In this document: piece by piece, positions 4,751 to 12,511 of the stretch
Numbering within the stretch: the first letter of the stretch is position 1
How the letters are laid out: every line of letters starts with the position of its first letter
Assembly: GCA_937904375.1 (NCBI GenBank)
Contig: CALDIG010000007.1
Span: 1 to 19,369, forward strand
Direction of reading: 5' to 3'
DNA length: 19,369 nt
DNA from: an uncultured Prevotellaceae bacterium
GTDB lineage: Bacteria; Bacteroidota; Bacteroidia; Bacteroidales; Muribaculaceae
Notes under the pieces: generated by a model
Told to the model about the DNA's origin: nothing
What the model saw: only the letters and a program-made list of their open reading frames with translations
Database searches by the model: none
Program-made: the position numbers and the translations under genes

Positions 4751-7588
4751 ATGAAGCTTTTTCTCCTTGATGCTTACGCATTGATTTTCAGGGCTTATTA
4801 TGCGCTGATGCGCAACCCGCGGTTTACGTCGGGAGGTCTTAACACGTCGGCAATATTCGGGTTTGTCAACTCGCTGCAGGATGTCCTCAAAAAGGAGCAG
4901 CCTACGCACATCGCCGTGTGCTTCGACCCACCTGGCGGTACGTTCCGCCATGAGGCATATAAAAAGTATAAGGCGAACCGCGACGAGACCCCCGAGGACA
5001 TCAAACTCGCCGTGCCCTACATCAAACGCATCATCGAGGCCTACAACATCCCCGTGATAGAGGTGCCAGGCTTTGAGGCCGATGACGTGATAGGCACGTT
5101 GGCGCATCTTGCCGGCGAGCAGGGTTTTGAGACTTATATGATGACCCTCGACAAGGACTTCGGGCAGCTCGTCAACGAGAAGGTGAAAATCTACCACCCT
5201 GCCCGCAAGGGTGGCGAGGTGGAAATTTTAGGCATCGAGGAGATAAATTCTAAATATGGCTTCACCAGTCCACTGCAAGTCATTGACCTGCTGGCACTCC
5301 AGGGCGATGCTGTTGACAATATCCCCGGTTGCCCCGGAGTGGGCGAGGTGACCGCCAAGAAGCTGGTGCGCGAGTTTGGCTCGGTCGAGAACCTTCTTGC
5401 CAATACCGACCAGCTCAAAGGTGCGTTGCAACGCAAAGTCACCGAGAACGTGGAGCAAATCAAGTTCTCGAAGTTCCTTGCCACTATCAAGACCGATGTG
5501 CCAGTGGAATGGGACGAGGAGTTGCTGCGTCGCAAACCTGCCAATATGCACGCTCTTGCTAAGGTGTTTAAGGAATTGGAATTCCGCACTTTGGCGGTGC
5601 GCATCATCGAGCACGGCGAGGCTAATGTGGGCATAAAGAACGCCCCCACTCCGGCTGAGGCCCTGAAAGATGTGTCGAGAGCCGAGCTTGAGATTGTTAA
5701 CCATCCTAAGAAGAACCCAGGACAGCCTTCGCTCTTTGATGCCCTTGACTCGCAAGACATTGCCGAGCAAGAGCCAGATGTACCGGAGACGGAGAATATC
5801 GACTCGCACGAGCATGACTACCGCCTCATTGCCGATGACAGCGAGGCAGCGCAACTCGTTGAGAAACTTATCGCCGCCGGCGAGCCGGTGGGCATTTGCC
5901 TTGTCGCCGACGGCGAAGAGGCGATGCGCGCACACCTCGTGGGCATCGCGGTGAGCAGTGAGCGCTACAATGCCGCCTTTATGCCCCTCGACGACATGGG
6001 ATGGATGATGAGCGCCGTGTCGCCGCTCTTCGACGGCAGGGTGCAGCTGGTGAGCAACGACATCAAGCGCGACATCGTGATGCTCAGCAATGTGGGCATC
6101 AACTATCGTGGCGACTACTACGACACCGCCGTTGCCCACTATCTGCTCCAGCCCGAGCGCAGTCACAGCACCCGCCTCATTGCCGAGGACGTGCTAAACT
6201 ATCAGGCTATCAATGTTGAGAGTCTTATTGGAGCCAAGGGCAAGAAGCAGAAGATGTTTGCCGAGGTCAAACCCGCTAAGCTGATAAACTGGGCATGCGA
6301 GATGGCCGACCTCTCCCTAGCTCTGAAACCTAAACTCGACAAACGACTGGAAGACAACGGCATGACGCATCTTCTCACCGACATCGAGATGCCGTTGGTG
6401 CGAGTGTTGGCGAGCATGGAGATTGCTGGAGCCCGCATCGACGAGAAAGCGCTTGCCGAATATTCTGTCAAACTAACCGAGCAGGTTGCTGCTCTCGATT
6501 ATGAGTGCCACAAGTTGGCGGGAATGGAGTTCAACACCGCCTCGCCAGCACAGGTGGGAGAGGTGCTGTTTGGGCATCTGAAAATTGACTCTAAAGCAAA
6601 GAAGACAAAGACTGGTCAGTACTCGACTACCGAGGAAGTGCTGATGAAGCTGCGTGACCGCCATCCGCTGGTAGATAAGATATTGGAACTTAGAGGCGTG
6701 CGCAAACTCCTCTCCACATACGTTAACGCACTGCCGGCACTTGTGAATCCGCGCACAGGCCGCATCCACACCACCTATAACCAGACCGTCACCGCCACAG
6801 GCCGCCTTTCGTCCACCAATCCTAACCTTCAGAATATCCCCGTGCGCAGTGACGACGGCAAGGAGATACGCCGCGCCTTCATCCCTGCCGACGGCAATGT
6901 GTTCTTCAGCGCCGACTACTCGCAGATTGAGCTGCGCCTCGTTGCCGACCTGAGCAACGACACCACCATGCTCGACGCCTTTGCCCACGATGAGGACATC
7001 CACGCCATCACCGCCGCTAAAATCTATCATGAGGACCTCGACAAGGTGACTGGCGACCAGCGCCGCAAGGCTAAGACCGCCAACTTCGGCATCCTCTACG
7101 GCATCTCGGCATTCGGGTTGAGTCAGCGGCTCAACATCCCTCGCAGCGAGGCTAAGATGCTGATTGACGGATATTTTGAGACCTTCCCCAAGGTGAAGGA
7201 ATATATAGAGCGGAGTGTGGAGCAGGCTAGGGAGAAAGGCTATGTGACCACGCTATTTGGCCGCCGCCGCATGCTGCCCGACATCAACTCGCGCAACGCT
7301 GTGGTGCGCAGCTTCAGCGAGCGCAACGCCGTCAACGCACCCATCCAGGGCACAGCCGCCGATGTCATCAAGATTGCCATGATATCAATCTACCGCCGAT
7401 TTGAGCAAGAGGGCATCCGATCAAAAATGATACTGCAAGTGCATGACGAGTTGAACTTTGACGTAATTCCCAACGAACTCGAGAAAGTGACTCAAATCGT
7501 TGTCAGCGAGATGGAAAACGCCTACCACGGCCGTGTGCGCCTCACCGCCAGCCACGGCACCGCCACCAACTGGCTCGACGCACACTGA
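4751..7588 (+). CDS. polA: DNA polymerase I
   Basis: A 945-residue family A polymerase for Okazaki-fragment processing and repair synthesis. Residues 1-290 form the 5'-3' nuclease with acidic ligands intact (D7, EADD 109-112, LDKD 133-136, GDAVDN 185-190) and the helix-hairpin-helix GCPGVGEVTAKKL. Residues about 350-530 form the 3'-5' exonuclease-like domain. At the place of the E. coli FDTE motif the sequence is GICLVADGEE; exo III reads WACEMAD where E. coli has YAAEDAD; of the five DEDDy residues only D441 clearly remains. Proofreading is therefore probably lost. Residues 550-945 are the polymerase: motif A DYSQIELRL (D722), motif B RRKAKTANFG with R771, K775, F779 and Y783, and motif C QVHDE (H898, D899, E900). 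F779 corresponds to the E. coli Phe that disfavours dideoxynucleotides. The start codon follows the heptamers. Confidence 0.98.
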   Translation: MKLFLLDAYALIFRAYYALMRNPRFTSGGLNTSAIFGFVNSLQDVLKKEQPTHIAVCFDPPGGTFRHEAYKKYKANRDETPEDIKLAVPYIKRIIEAYNIPVIEVPGFEADDVIGTLAHLAGEQGFETYMMTLDKDFGQLVNEKVKIYHPARKGGEVEILGIEEINSKYGFTSPLQVIDLLALQGDAVDNIPGCPGVGEVTAKKLVREFGSVENLLANTDQLKGALQRKVTENVEQIKFSKFLATIKTDVPVEWDEELLRRKPANMHALAKVFKELEFRTLAVRIIEHGEANVGIKNAPTPAEALKDVSRAELEIVNHPKKNPGQPSLFDALDSQDIAEQEPDVPETENIDSHEHDYRLIADDSEAAQLVEKLIAAGEPVGICLVADGEEAMRAHLVGIAVSSERYNAAFMPLDDMGWMMSAVSPLFDGRVQLVSNDIKRDIVMLSNVGINYRGDYYDTAVAHYLLQPERSHSTRLIAEDVLNYQAINVESLIGAKGKKQKMFAEVKPAKLINWACEMADLSLALKPKLDKRLEDNGMTHLLTDIEMPLVRVLASMEIAGARIDEKALAEYSVKLTEQVAALDYECHKLAGMEFNTASPAQVGEVLFGHLKIDSKAKKTKTGQYSTTEEVLMKLRDRHPLVDKILELRGVRKLLSTYVNALPALVNPRTGRIHTTYNQTVTATGRLSSTNPNLQNIPVRSDDGKEIRRAFIPADGNVFFSADYSQIELRLVADLSNDTTMLDAFAHDEDIHAITAAKIYHEDLDKVTGDQRRKAKTANFGILYGISAFGLSQRLNIPRSEAKMLIDGYFETFPKVKEYIERSVEQAREKGYVTTLFGRRRMLPDINSRNAVVRSFSERNAVNAPIQGTAADVIKIAMISIYRRFEQEGIRSKMILQVHDELNFDVIPNELEKVTQIVVSEMENAYHGRVRLTASHGTATNWLDAH

Positions 7589-7591
7589 TTC

Positions 7592-7668
7592 AATGCACAA
7601 TGCATAATTCACAATTCATAATGCACAATTCACAATGCATAAATCACCAATCACAATTCATAATTCAC
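7592..7668. repeat. Eleven heptamers (AATKCAY) after polA
   Basis: Eleven 7-base units keep strict register over 77 bases, starting four bases after the polA stop. Most fit AAT(G/T)CA(C/T). Beyond it, 7669-7768 is AT-rich with no gene or recognised signal. Confidence 0.92.
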
Positions 7669-7768
7669 AGTCTTTTTTGGTGTGATAGGTTATAATTCTA
7701 TTATTCAGTTTTTTACTTAAAAAAGTGTACAATTAAGTTTGCGTTGCCTATTCGTGAAGATATAATAA

Positions 7769-7789
7769 AAGGAGCATAAAATGCTCCTT
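7769..7789 (-). terminator. Rho-independent terminator for the STAS/GHKL unit
   Basis: A perfect 9-bp stem (AAGGAGCAT with ATGCTCCTT) has a 3-base loop. On the minus strand it lies 22 bases after the stop of the STAS-like gene and is followed by TTATTATATC, a U-rich run. It could also stop leftover polA transcription from the other side. Confidence 0.8.
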
Positions 7790-7811
7790 ATCATAGTTAT
7801 TTAAAAAAGTC

Positions 7812-8159
7812 TCAAACCATTGTTATAAAATATTCAGATAAGCTTTCTATATCATCAAATTTTATAATCTTAGCGTTCGCCACGCCTCGCTTGCGTTCTT
7901 GTCGACGACTATTCTGTACTTTATTAAGCATGGTTTTTATCTCATCACACATATTAATAAAACTAAAATTAATATGACTCATTTCGTCCATAATGTTACA
8001 TAGTTCATCGGCAAAAGAACGAGACATAAAACTTATATTATTAAAATCAAGTTCAACCTCATTTGCTGCAACATTTATTGAGGTGCGCAACTCAGAAGCT
8101 CGCGAACGGGTAAATAAATCTGCAGCGTAAATATCTCTTAGTATTACTGTTTGTTTCAT
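7812..8159 (-). CDS. STAS-like domain protein (DUF4325-type)
   Basis: A 115-residue protein. Residues 34-52 (EVELDFNNISFMSRSFADE) match the strand-loop-helix core of STAS-like DUF4325 proteins: a hydrophobic strand ending LDF, then a serine-rich SxSFxDE turn where anti-anti-sigma factors carry the phosphorylatable serine. The C-terminus is basic, then acidic (RRQERKR...DDIES). STAS proteins usually bind a partner switch kinase, and here the gene starts 5 nt after a GHKL ATPase fragment, so a partner-switch pair is the inference. The target is unknown. AT-rich composition contrasts with polA and suggests acquisition. A strong terminator follows. Confidence 0.75.
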   Translation of the reverse strand: MKQTVILRDIYAADLFTRSRASELRTSINVAANEVELDFNNISFMSRSFADELCNIMDEMSHINFSFINMCDEIKTMLNKVQNSRRQERKRGVANAKIIKFDDIESLSEYFITMV

Positions 8160-8164
8160 ATTGT

Positions 8165-8458
8165 TTATTCTAAATAGTCTATATAGTTAAAATCATTAGG
8201 CAAATTAACAGGGATTCTTAATAGAATTAAAGTACCATCCCATCTAAAAATGTTATGCAAGTCAATATAGTCATTTACAGCATTTTCAAAGCGATGGAAC
8301 GCTTGACCAGAAAGCATAAAGAATGCTCCTTTCATGCCTTCAACAAGCATTCGTTTAGAAGTAGATATGCCATATCCTCTATTTTCTGCGTCAGGCCTGT
8401 TCTTTGTCGAATAACCTTCATTTGCTAATTTTAAAGCTTCGGTTTCATTACCATCCAT
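8165..8458 (-). CDS. Truncated GHKL (HATPase_c-like) ATP-binding protein
   Basis: The 97 residues match only the C-terminal half of a GHKL ATPase. EALKLANEGYSTK and ENRGYGISTSKRML correspond to the ATP-lid region and G2 box (GxGI), followed by GAFFMLSGQA and a final strand (LILLRIPVNLP). The N box with its catalytic Glu and Mg-binding Asn is missing. The frame is open upstream for only seven more codons (ELRSQEE) to a TAA at 8480-8482, and the other frames up to about 8640 hold no recognisable N-terminal half. It is therefore probably a remnant, although it remains joined to the STAS-like gene by a 5-nt gap. It might still act as a regulatory peptide, but ATP binding looks impossible. Confidence 0.7.
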   Translation of the reverse strand: MDGNETEALKLANEGYSTKNRPDAENRGYGISTSKRMLVEGMKGAFFMLSGQAFHRFENAVNDYIDLHNIFRWDGTLILLRIPVNLPNDFNYIDYLE

Positions 8459-8629
8459 TTCTTCTTGACTTCTCAGTTCTTAAGCTGTGTGGTCATAAGA
8501 TCCTATGTGTAGGTGGTGCAGTATCTGTAGATCGTATGTATAGGACGCTTAATGAGAGTTGGTGGGAGTTTGTGAGTGATTGTAGGTATTTTTATTCTTG
8601 TTTTTATCATTATTTTTGATTGTTGACTG

Positions 8630-8637
8630 CAAATATA
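8630..8637 (-). promoter_or_regulatory. -7 box upstream of the GHKL/STAS unit
   Basis: The minus strand reads TATATTTG, a full TAnnTTTG match, within a GACT...AGTC dyad (8625-8640). No good -33 box is seen at the right distance. The leader to the first annotated start would be about 165 nt and would include the ATG-initiated short frame MIKTRIKIPT..., which ends at a TAG near 8507. Confidence 0.45.
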
Positions 8638-8640
8638 GTC

Positions 8641-8966
8641 ATTTTATTTGATAAAACTGTTGTCAAGACATTTTTATGTTAAAGAAATATTGAAATTATT
8701 AAAATGAGGAAACACAAGTTTAGTCTCACTAACAAGTGTCGCACTAACTGTAGAACACCTCTCTGATATTGTAGCATGGCAAATATAAATGCCGCAATAG
8801 TTACCAGACTTTATTATTAATCAACCTTTGGCATCTGTCCTGCTACTGCTTGATACCAAGATCGCCAGTCAAGGTGACAAATGTTCGCTTATTATACTTT
8901 TATCAACATAGGCAAAAGTGAATCAGCCGCCTGATGCGTTAAAAGACGATACAGATAAATTGGAAT
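8641..8966. other. Intergenic stretch with a possible coding remnant
   Basis: 326 bases without a complete gene. On the minus strand, 8817-8880 reads HLDWRSWYQAVAGQMPKVD then a stop, which looks like a natural protein C-terminus but has stops close upstream in frame. It may be the relic of a lost gene. No family is identified. The rest is AT-rich without clear repeats. Confidence 0.3.
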
Positions 8967-10301
8967 TTACTTCTCAAACTTAATAAACATATCTCGGAAG
9001 TTGAGTATGGTTTTCCTATGCTGGAGAACTGCGGCAATACCTATATTGCCATGACAATGGTCATCAGTTAGTGTGCTTTCTTCGTCAACAACGGCCTCTA
9101 CCAGCTGAATCGGCATGTTGCCTATGCTAAGACAGAATGGTCGGACGACTTTCATTTCTCTTGCCCCTGCGCTTCCATAACCGCCACCTGAGATAGTGTC
9201 GGTTGTGGCAACCTTATTGATTGCTTCACGATGAGTATTGTAGTATGCTGCGTAAAGATAGCATGCATTATTGCTTGCGTTGCCAGTGTCGAAGAGGAAT
9301 CTGAGACTTTCTCCGGCGGCTGTTGCTTCTACATGAGAGTTGTATAACAGGTTTCGCCCGCTGGCAGGCAATGGCGATGTTTCAATAGGGAACAGTATGG
9401 TGCTGTCATTCATGCATATCTGTGTTTCGCCAATGGCAGCGATAACGTCACGACCTAATATTGGTCCAACTCCCACCAAGTCAAGAAATTCGCTCTCATC
9501 CTCCAACCCCACGCCTGCTATGATATTGCGTACGGTGATTTCGCCGATTTGCAAACTGTCGATGAACGTGCGCAATCCTTTAGAGTTTCCTGTATAAGTT
9601 ACTGAGTCCCCTACCAATGGCAGTCCCTTCTCTCTGACGAACTTCTCGGAAACAAAAGTCATTCCTGCGCCAGTGTCAAAATGGAAAGGTATGGTTTCGC
9701 CATGAAACGTTACAGGAACACTCATCAATATCGACTTGGCATCAGGATTTCTTTCATCTTTCTTTCTCATCCACGACTCAATCCGCTTGGGCTTCAGTTC
9801 CTTCAGGGCGAAGGGCACAGATACATCATGATTGGGACGCGACAGATTCAACTCAGGAAACTCACGAATGGCATTTACATGTTGATTAAAATACTCCATC
9901 GCATCCAACCCTTCAGTAATACCTTGCCCTTTCAGCTGGTCAAGGACGTTTTTCACGAAATCTGCTGCCTCGGCATAACGCCCCATCTCTTCAAGTAACT
10001 GTGCACGCAGGATGATGAAGTTGAACATCCCTGCACCCAGGTCAGACTGGTAATTGGACAACAATTCATTCAGACACTCCAGCGCACGCTCTTTTTGGTT
10101 GAAGTTACGGGCAATCATAGCCTCTGCCACTACCTTCAAAAATGGCACTTGCATCGAATCCTTTAATATCGGGTACTCTTTATCAAGAGCAAACCAATTT
10201 TCTGTGTTGATGAGTTCACCGATTCGCTGGTCAGACTGCTGAGCCGAAATCATCTGAGAGGAGAATAGCGACAGCAGTAATATCATAATTGTTCTTGCCA
10301 T
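8967..10301 (-). CDS. Secreted two-lobed retropepsin-like aspartic protease with TPR-like N-domain
   Basis: A 444-residue protein with signal peptide MARTIMILLLSLFSSQMISA. Residues 25-150 are helical and TPR-like (ALECLNELLSN, RYAEAADFVKNVL). Two aspartic-protease lobes follow. Lobe 1 has FHFDTGAG (catalytic D209) and the closing ILGRD at 281-285. Lobe 2 has LFDTGNAS (D338) and GNIGIAAV at 418-425. Retropepsins normally carry one DTG per chain and dimerise; two in tandem should make a self-contained active site as in pepsin. Such proteins in Bacteroidetes are predicted periplasmic or outer-membrane peptidases of unknown substrate. It starts 7 nt after the lipoprotein gene, so the two form an operon. 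No lipobox is present. Confidence 0.85.
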   Translation of the reverse strand: MARTIMILLLSLFSSQMISAQQSDQRIGELINTENWFALDKEYPILKDSMQVPFLKVVAEAMIARNFNQKERALECLNELLSNYQSDLGAGMFNFIILRAQLLEEMGRYAEAADFVKNVLDQLKGQGITEGLDAMEYFNQHVNAIREFPELNLSRPNHDVSVPFALKELKPKRIESWMRKKDERNPDAKSILMSVPVTFHGETIPFHFDTGAGMTFVSEKFVREKGLPLVGDSVTYTGNSKGLRTFIDSLQIGEITVRNIIAGVGLEDESEFLDLVGVGPILGRDVIAAIGETQICMNDSTILFPIETSPLPASGRNLLYNSHVEATAAGESLRFLFDTGNASNNACYLYAAYYNTHREAINKVATTDTISGGGYGSAGAREMKVVRPFCLSIGNMPIQLVEAVVDEESTLTDDHCHGNIGIAAVLQHRKTILNFRDMFIKFEK

Positions 10302-10308
10302 ATAAATA

Positions 10309-10737
10309 TTAATTAGTTGTCTCTTTTTTGAAACGTGCTATTTCTTCGTTTTTGTCGGTCTTATACCAAATCATATCCATACCTGTGAGTTTGTGTATGT
10401 CAACCTCAAGGTATATTTGGGATTGTCCGTCATGGGTTTTCCCTGTAAAGATATTCATGTGCCCAGTCTCACCAACTCTATAGTTAAGGTCTGTTTCAGT
10501 CCATCCTTCATCAGGCCAATTTGAAACATATTTCACAATATGTCCAGAATACGATGTTTCGGGATAGAAAGTGTATTTGACTATCTCGCCATCCATTATC
10601 CTGTCGTCAATAACTTTTCTCCATGTTCCTTCAAGTTTGCTTGAATCAAAACTCTTAGGCTCATCATCACCGCAGGAGGCCAATGAGACGAGAGCTAAAG
10701 ATAATAGAGTGAAAAATAAGCACTTAAAATTTCTCAT
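10309..10737 (-). CDS. Small lipoprotein, lipocalin-like
   Basis: The 142-residue product has a type II signal peptide with lipobox LASC (Cys at residue 22) followed by GDDEP; acidic residues after the Cys are typical of Bacteroidetes surface-exported lipoproteins. The mature start, SSKLEGTWRKV, resembles the opening strand of lipocalin-like domains, and the remainder is a run of beta strands (YTFYPETSYSG, IYLEVDIHKLTG). The ligand is unknown. It is the first gene of a two-gene operon with the aspartic protease, so the lipoprotein may be an inhibitor, substrate or partner (inference). A good promoter lies 40 bases upstream. Confidence 0.82.
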   Translation of the reverse strand: MRNFKCLFFTLLSLALVSLASCGDDEPKSFDSSKLEGTWRKVIDDRIMDGEIVKYTFYPETSYSGHIVKYVSNWPDEGWTETDLNYRVGETGHMNIFTGKTHDGQSQIYLEVDIHKLTGMDMIWYKTDKNEEIARFKKETTN

Positions 10738-10777
10738 ATTGATATTGCCTTGTATTTAGCTATAATAAGACGCATAG

Positions 10778-10807
10778 CAAACATAGAATGTTGCAATGAC
10801 AATCAAA
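10778..10807 (-). promoter_or_regulatory. Promoter of the lipoprotein/protease operon
   Basis: Minus strand TTTG (10807-10804), 18 bases, then TATGTTTG (10785-10778). This is close to the Bacteroidetes consensus TTTG-N19-TAnnTTTG. Expected start near 10771, leader about 34 nt. Confidence 0.75.
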
Positions 10808-10860
10808 ATTTAACAATAATTATTCTCAGTAGGATTTGTTATTCAAGTTTTTGTTGGTTT

Positions 10861-12303
10861 TCATTCAAATAAATCATCCATCGTCACTTGTCGCTGGACT
10901 ATGCCGCTGTGTTTGCCTTGGGCAATTCCATAGGTGGTGACCATTGTCAGGTGGACGGTCTGTTTTCTTGAGAGCGTGTTTTTTAATGTCTCTATGCGGT
11001 TTCTCAGTTTTCTTTCTTCCTCACGGTCAATAGTATAGATATCACCAGCAAATTTCATTTCGCACAAATTCACCACATTGTCTTGCCTTGAGATGAGTAG
11101 GTCGATTTGCGCACCCTCATGGGTTGCGTCGCCTTTCACACTCCATGCCGAAATTGAAGACTTCACACCTCCAATTTCGAGTGCTCGTTTAATCTGCCCT
11201 ATATGCTGCCAGCATACTTCTTCAAAGGCCACTCCTCTCCAGGCGCGCATAATGTCACCTGTGGCATTGTCGTTCATATAGCTAGGATCATCAGCATTTG
11301 TTTCCACATATTTCAGCCAAAAGAGACTGAAGTTGTCAATGAGTTTATAATGTATGTTTTTTGCCGAAACGCCCCATGGAGTATATGCCATGATGAAATC
11401 ACTTTCAACAAGTGACGACAGGGTATTACTTAACCCTCCACCTAGTGGAAGGCCAGTGGCTTGGGCTATCTCTTCTCTTGTGAATCCCGAATGCCGTGTC
11501 GCCAGATGACGGACGATTTTCTTGCAGTCCTCGGCATTGTTGAACACAGCATTAAACAGGCGGTTAAACTCATCTTTCAGTCGTGGAGAAGGTCCAAACA
11601 AAATCTTATCGACGTTTTTCTCAAAACTGTAGCCCTTGTTGAAATAACTCAGATAGTAAGGAATACCTCCAAATATCATGTGTGACTGAATAATATCGTA
11701 GCGCGACATTTCGATACCTTCGTTAACGAAATATTCCTCACATTCCTTCAAGGTAAAAGGTGAAAGCTTTATCTCGCTTGTAAGGCGACCATAAAGTCCT
11801 CCACGGCTTCGTGACAAATTGCCGAGAATCCACGACGTGGCACTGCCGCACACAATCACCATTATATTATCGCGCCCATTGCACCAACCGTTCCAAAAAT
11901 TCTCAAAAGCTGATAGGAAACCAGAGCGTGGCGTGTCCATCCATGACAATTCATCAAGGAACACCAGTTGGCGACTGCCGTCATCAAGACTTTTAAGCAA
12001 TTGTTCCAACTGATAAAACGCTTCTAGCCAAGATTTGGGAGGGGCAAATCCCTTGAGGCCATGGTTGAGCAACGAGAAATAAAAACTTTCTAATTGTATT
12101 TTCATTCTACTTGTGCCCCTTGATAAATCAACTGGCGACACACCTGTGTGTTGGAAGGTCATACGCTCCTTAAAAGTTTGTTTTATCAAGAACGTTTTGC
12201 CAACACGACGGCGACCATATACTGCTACAAACTCAGGTCGGTTGCTACCATACAATCGTTCCAGCTCGTTAATCTCTGATTTTCTGCCTATTATATTTTC
12301 CAT
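10861..12303 (-). CDS. AAA ATPase with C-terminal DUF234/PD-(D/E)xK nuclease-like domain
   Basis: A 480-residue protein of the archaeal-type ATPase family common in Bacteroidetes. Residues 1-230 form the ATPase: Walker A GRRRVGKT (30-37), Walker B VFLDE (114-118), sensor-like GSATSW (153-158). A winged-helix-like segment follows (FTREEIAQATGL, 274-285). The C-terminal part carries the nuclease-like core AQIDLLI (D401) and CEMKF (E415, K417), i.e. D-x(13)-ExK, so catalytic residues look intact. The cellular role of this family is not established; association with mobile or defence DNA is often suggested. The length is normal and no frameshift is seen. Its promoter is embedded in the palindromic 52-bp array directly upstream, which suggests autoregulation. 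Confidence 0.9.
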   Translation of the reverse strand: MENIIGRKSEINELERLYGSNRPEFVAVYGRRRVGKTFLIKQTFKERMTFQHTGVSPVDLSRGTSRMKIQLESFYFSLLNHGLKGFAPPKSWLEAFYQLEQLLKSLDDGSRQLVFLDELSWMDTPRSGFLSAFENFWNGWCNGRDNIMVIVCGSATSWILGNLSRSRGGLYGRLTSEIKLSPFTLKECEEYFVNEGIEMSRYDIIQSHMIFGGIPYYLSYFNKGYSFEKNVDKILFGPSPRLKDEFNRLFNAVFNNAEDCKKIVRHLATRHSGFTREEIAQATGLPLGGGLSNTLSSLVESDFIMAYTPWGVSAKNIHYKLIDNFSLFWLKYVETNADDPSYMNDNATGDIMRAWRGVAFEEVCWQHIGQIKRALEIGGVKSSISAWSVKGDATHEGAQIDLLISRQDNVVNLCEMKFAGDIYTIDREEERKLRNRIETLKNTLSRKQTVHLTMVTTYGIAQGKHSGIVQRQVTMDDLFE

Positions 12304-12310
12304 AACTTAT

Positions 12311-12479
12311 TATATTTTGCCGCAAAGATATAAAAAATATTTTATTCGGCAAAATATAAGGTATATATTCTGCCGAATAGGGGTATTTTGGTTATTTGCG
12401 GCAGGATATAGTATGTATGTTTTGCCGAATAGAGGTGTTTTGGTCGTTTGCGGCAAAATATAATATGTATATTCTACCG
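12311..12479. repeat. 52-bp-period array of alternating inverted 12-mers
   Basis: Seven copies of a 12-mer close to TATATTTTGCCG alternate in orientation: plus at 12311, 12364, 12416 and 12468, minus at 12347, 12399 and 12451 (left ends). Same-orientation copies are 52-53 bases apart; minus-to-plus gaps are 5 bases and plus-to-minus gaps 23-24. The two 23-base gaps (12376-12398, 12428-12450) are similar to each other. The pair nearest the gene is a perfect 12-bp inverted repeat (12311-12322 and 12347-12358) with a promoter in the intervening 24 bases. Related spacers argue against CRISPR. Confidence 0.95.
12323..12353 (-). promoter_or_regulatory. Promoter of the AAA ATPase gene inside the array
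   Basis: Minus strand TTTG (12353-12350), exactly 19 bases, then TATCTTTG (12330-12323): a perfect Bacteroidetes promoter. The -33 box is part of one inverted 12-mer and the expected start (about 12316) falls in the other, so a protein binding the pair would cover both ends of the promoter. Confidence 0.85.
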
Positions 12480-12490
12480 AAAATTTTTTT

Positions 12491-12511
12491 ATAAACAATG
12501 AACAGTAAACT
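12491..12511. repeat. Three heptamers (RTRAACW) after the YgjP-like gene
   Basis: Three 7-base units reach into the TAG stop of the YgjP-like gene (12510-12512). They belong to the same sequence family as the heptamers before deoC (GTAAACT is shared). Confidence 0.65.

Noticed and set aside
5228..6166. 312-codon antisense ORF opposite polA
   Set aside because: It is a shadow of polA in a GC-rich coding region with no domain or start signal; long antisense frames opposite deoC and the glucosaminidase gene are likewise shadows.
12311..12479. CRISPR array with about 29-bp palindromic repeats and 23-bp spacers
   Set aside because: The spacers are similar to one another, only about three units exist, and no cas genes are near.
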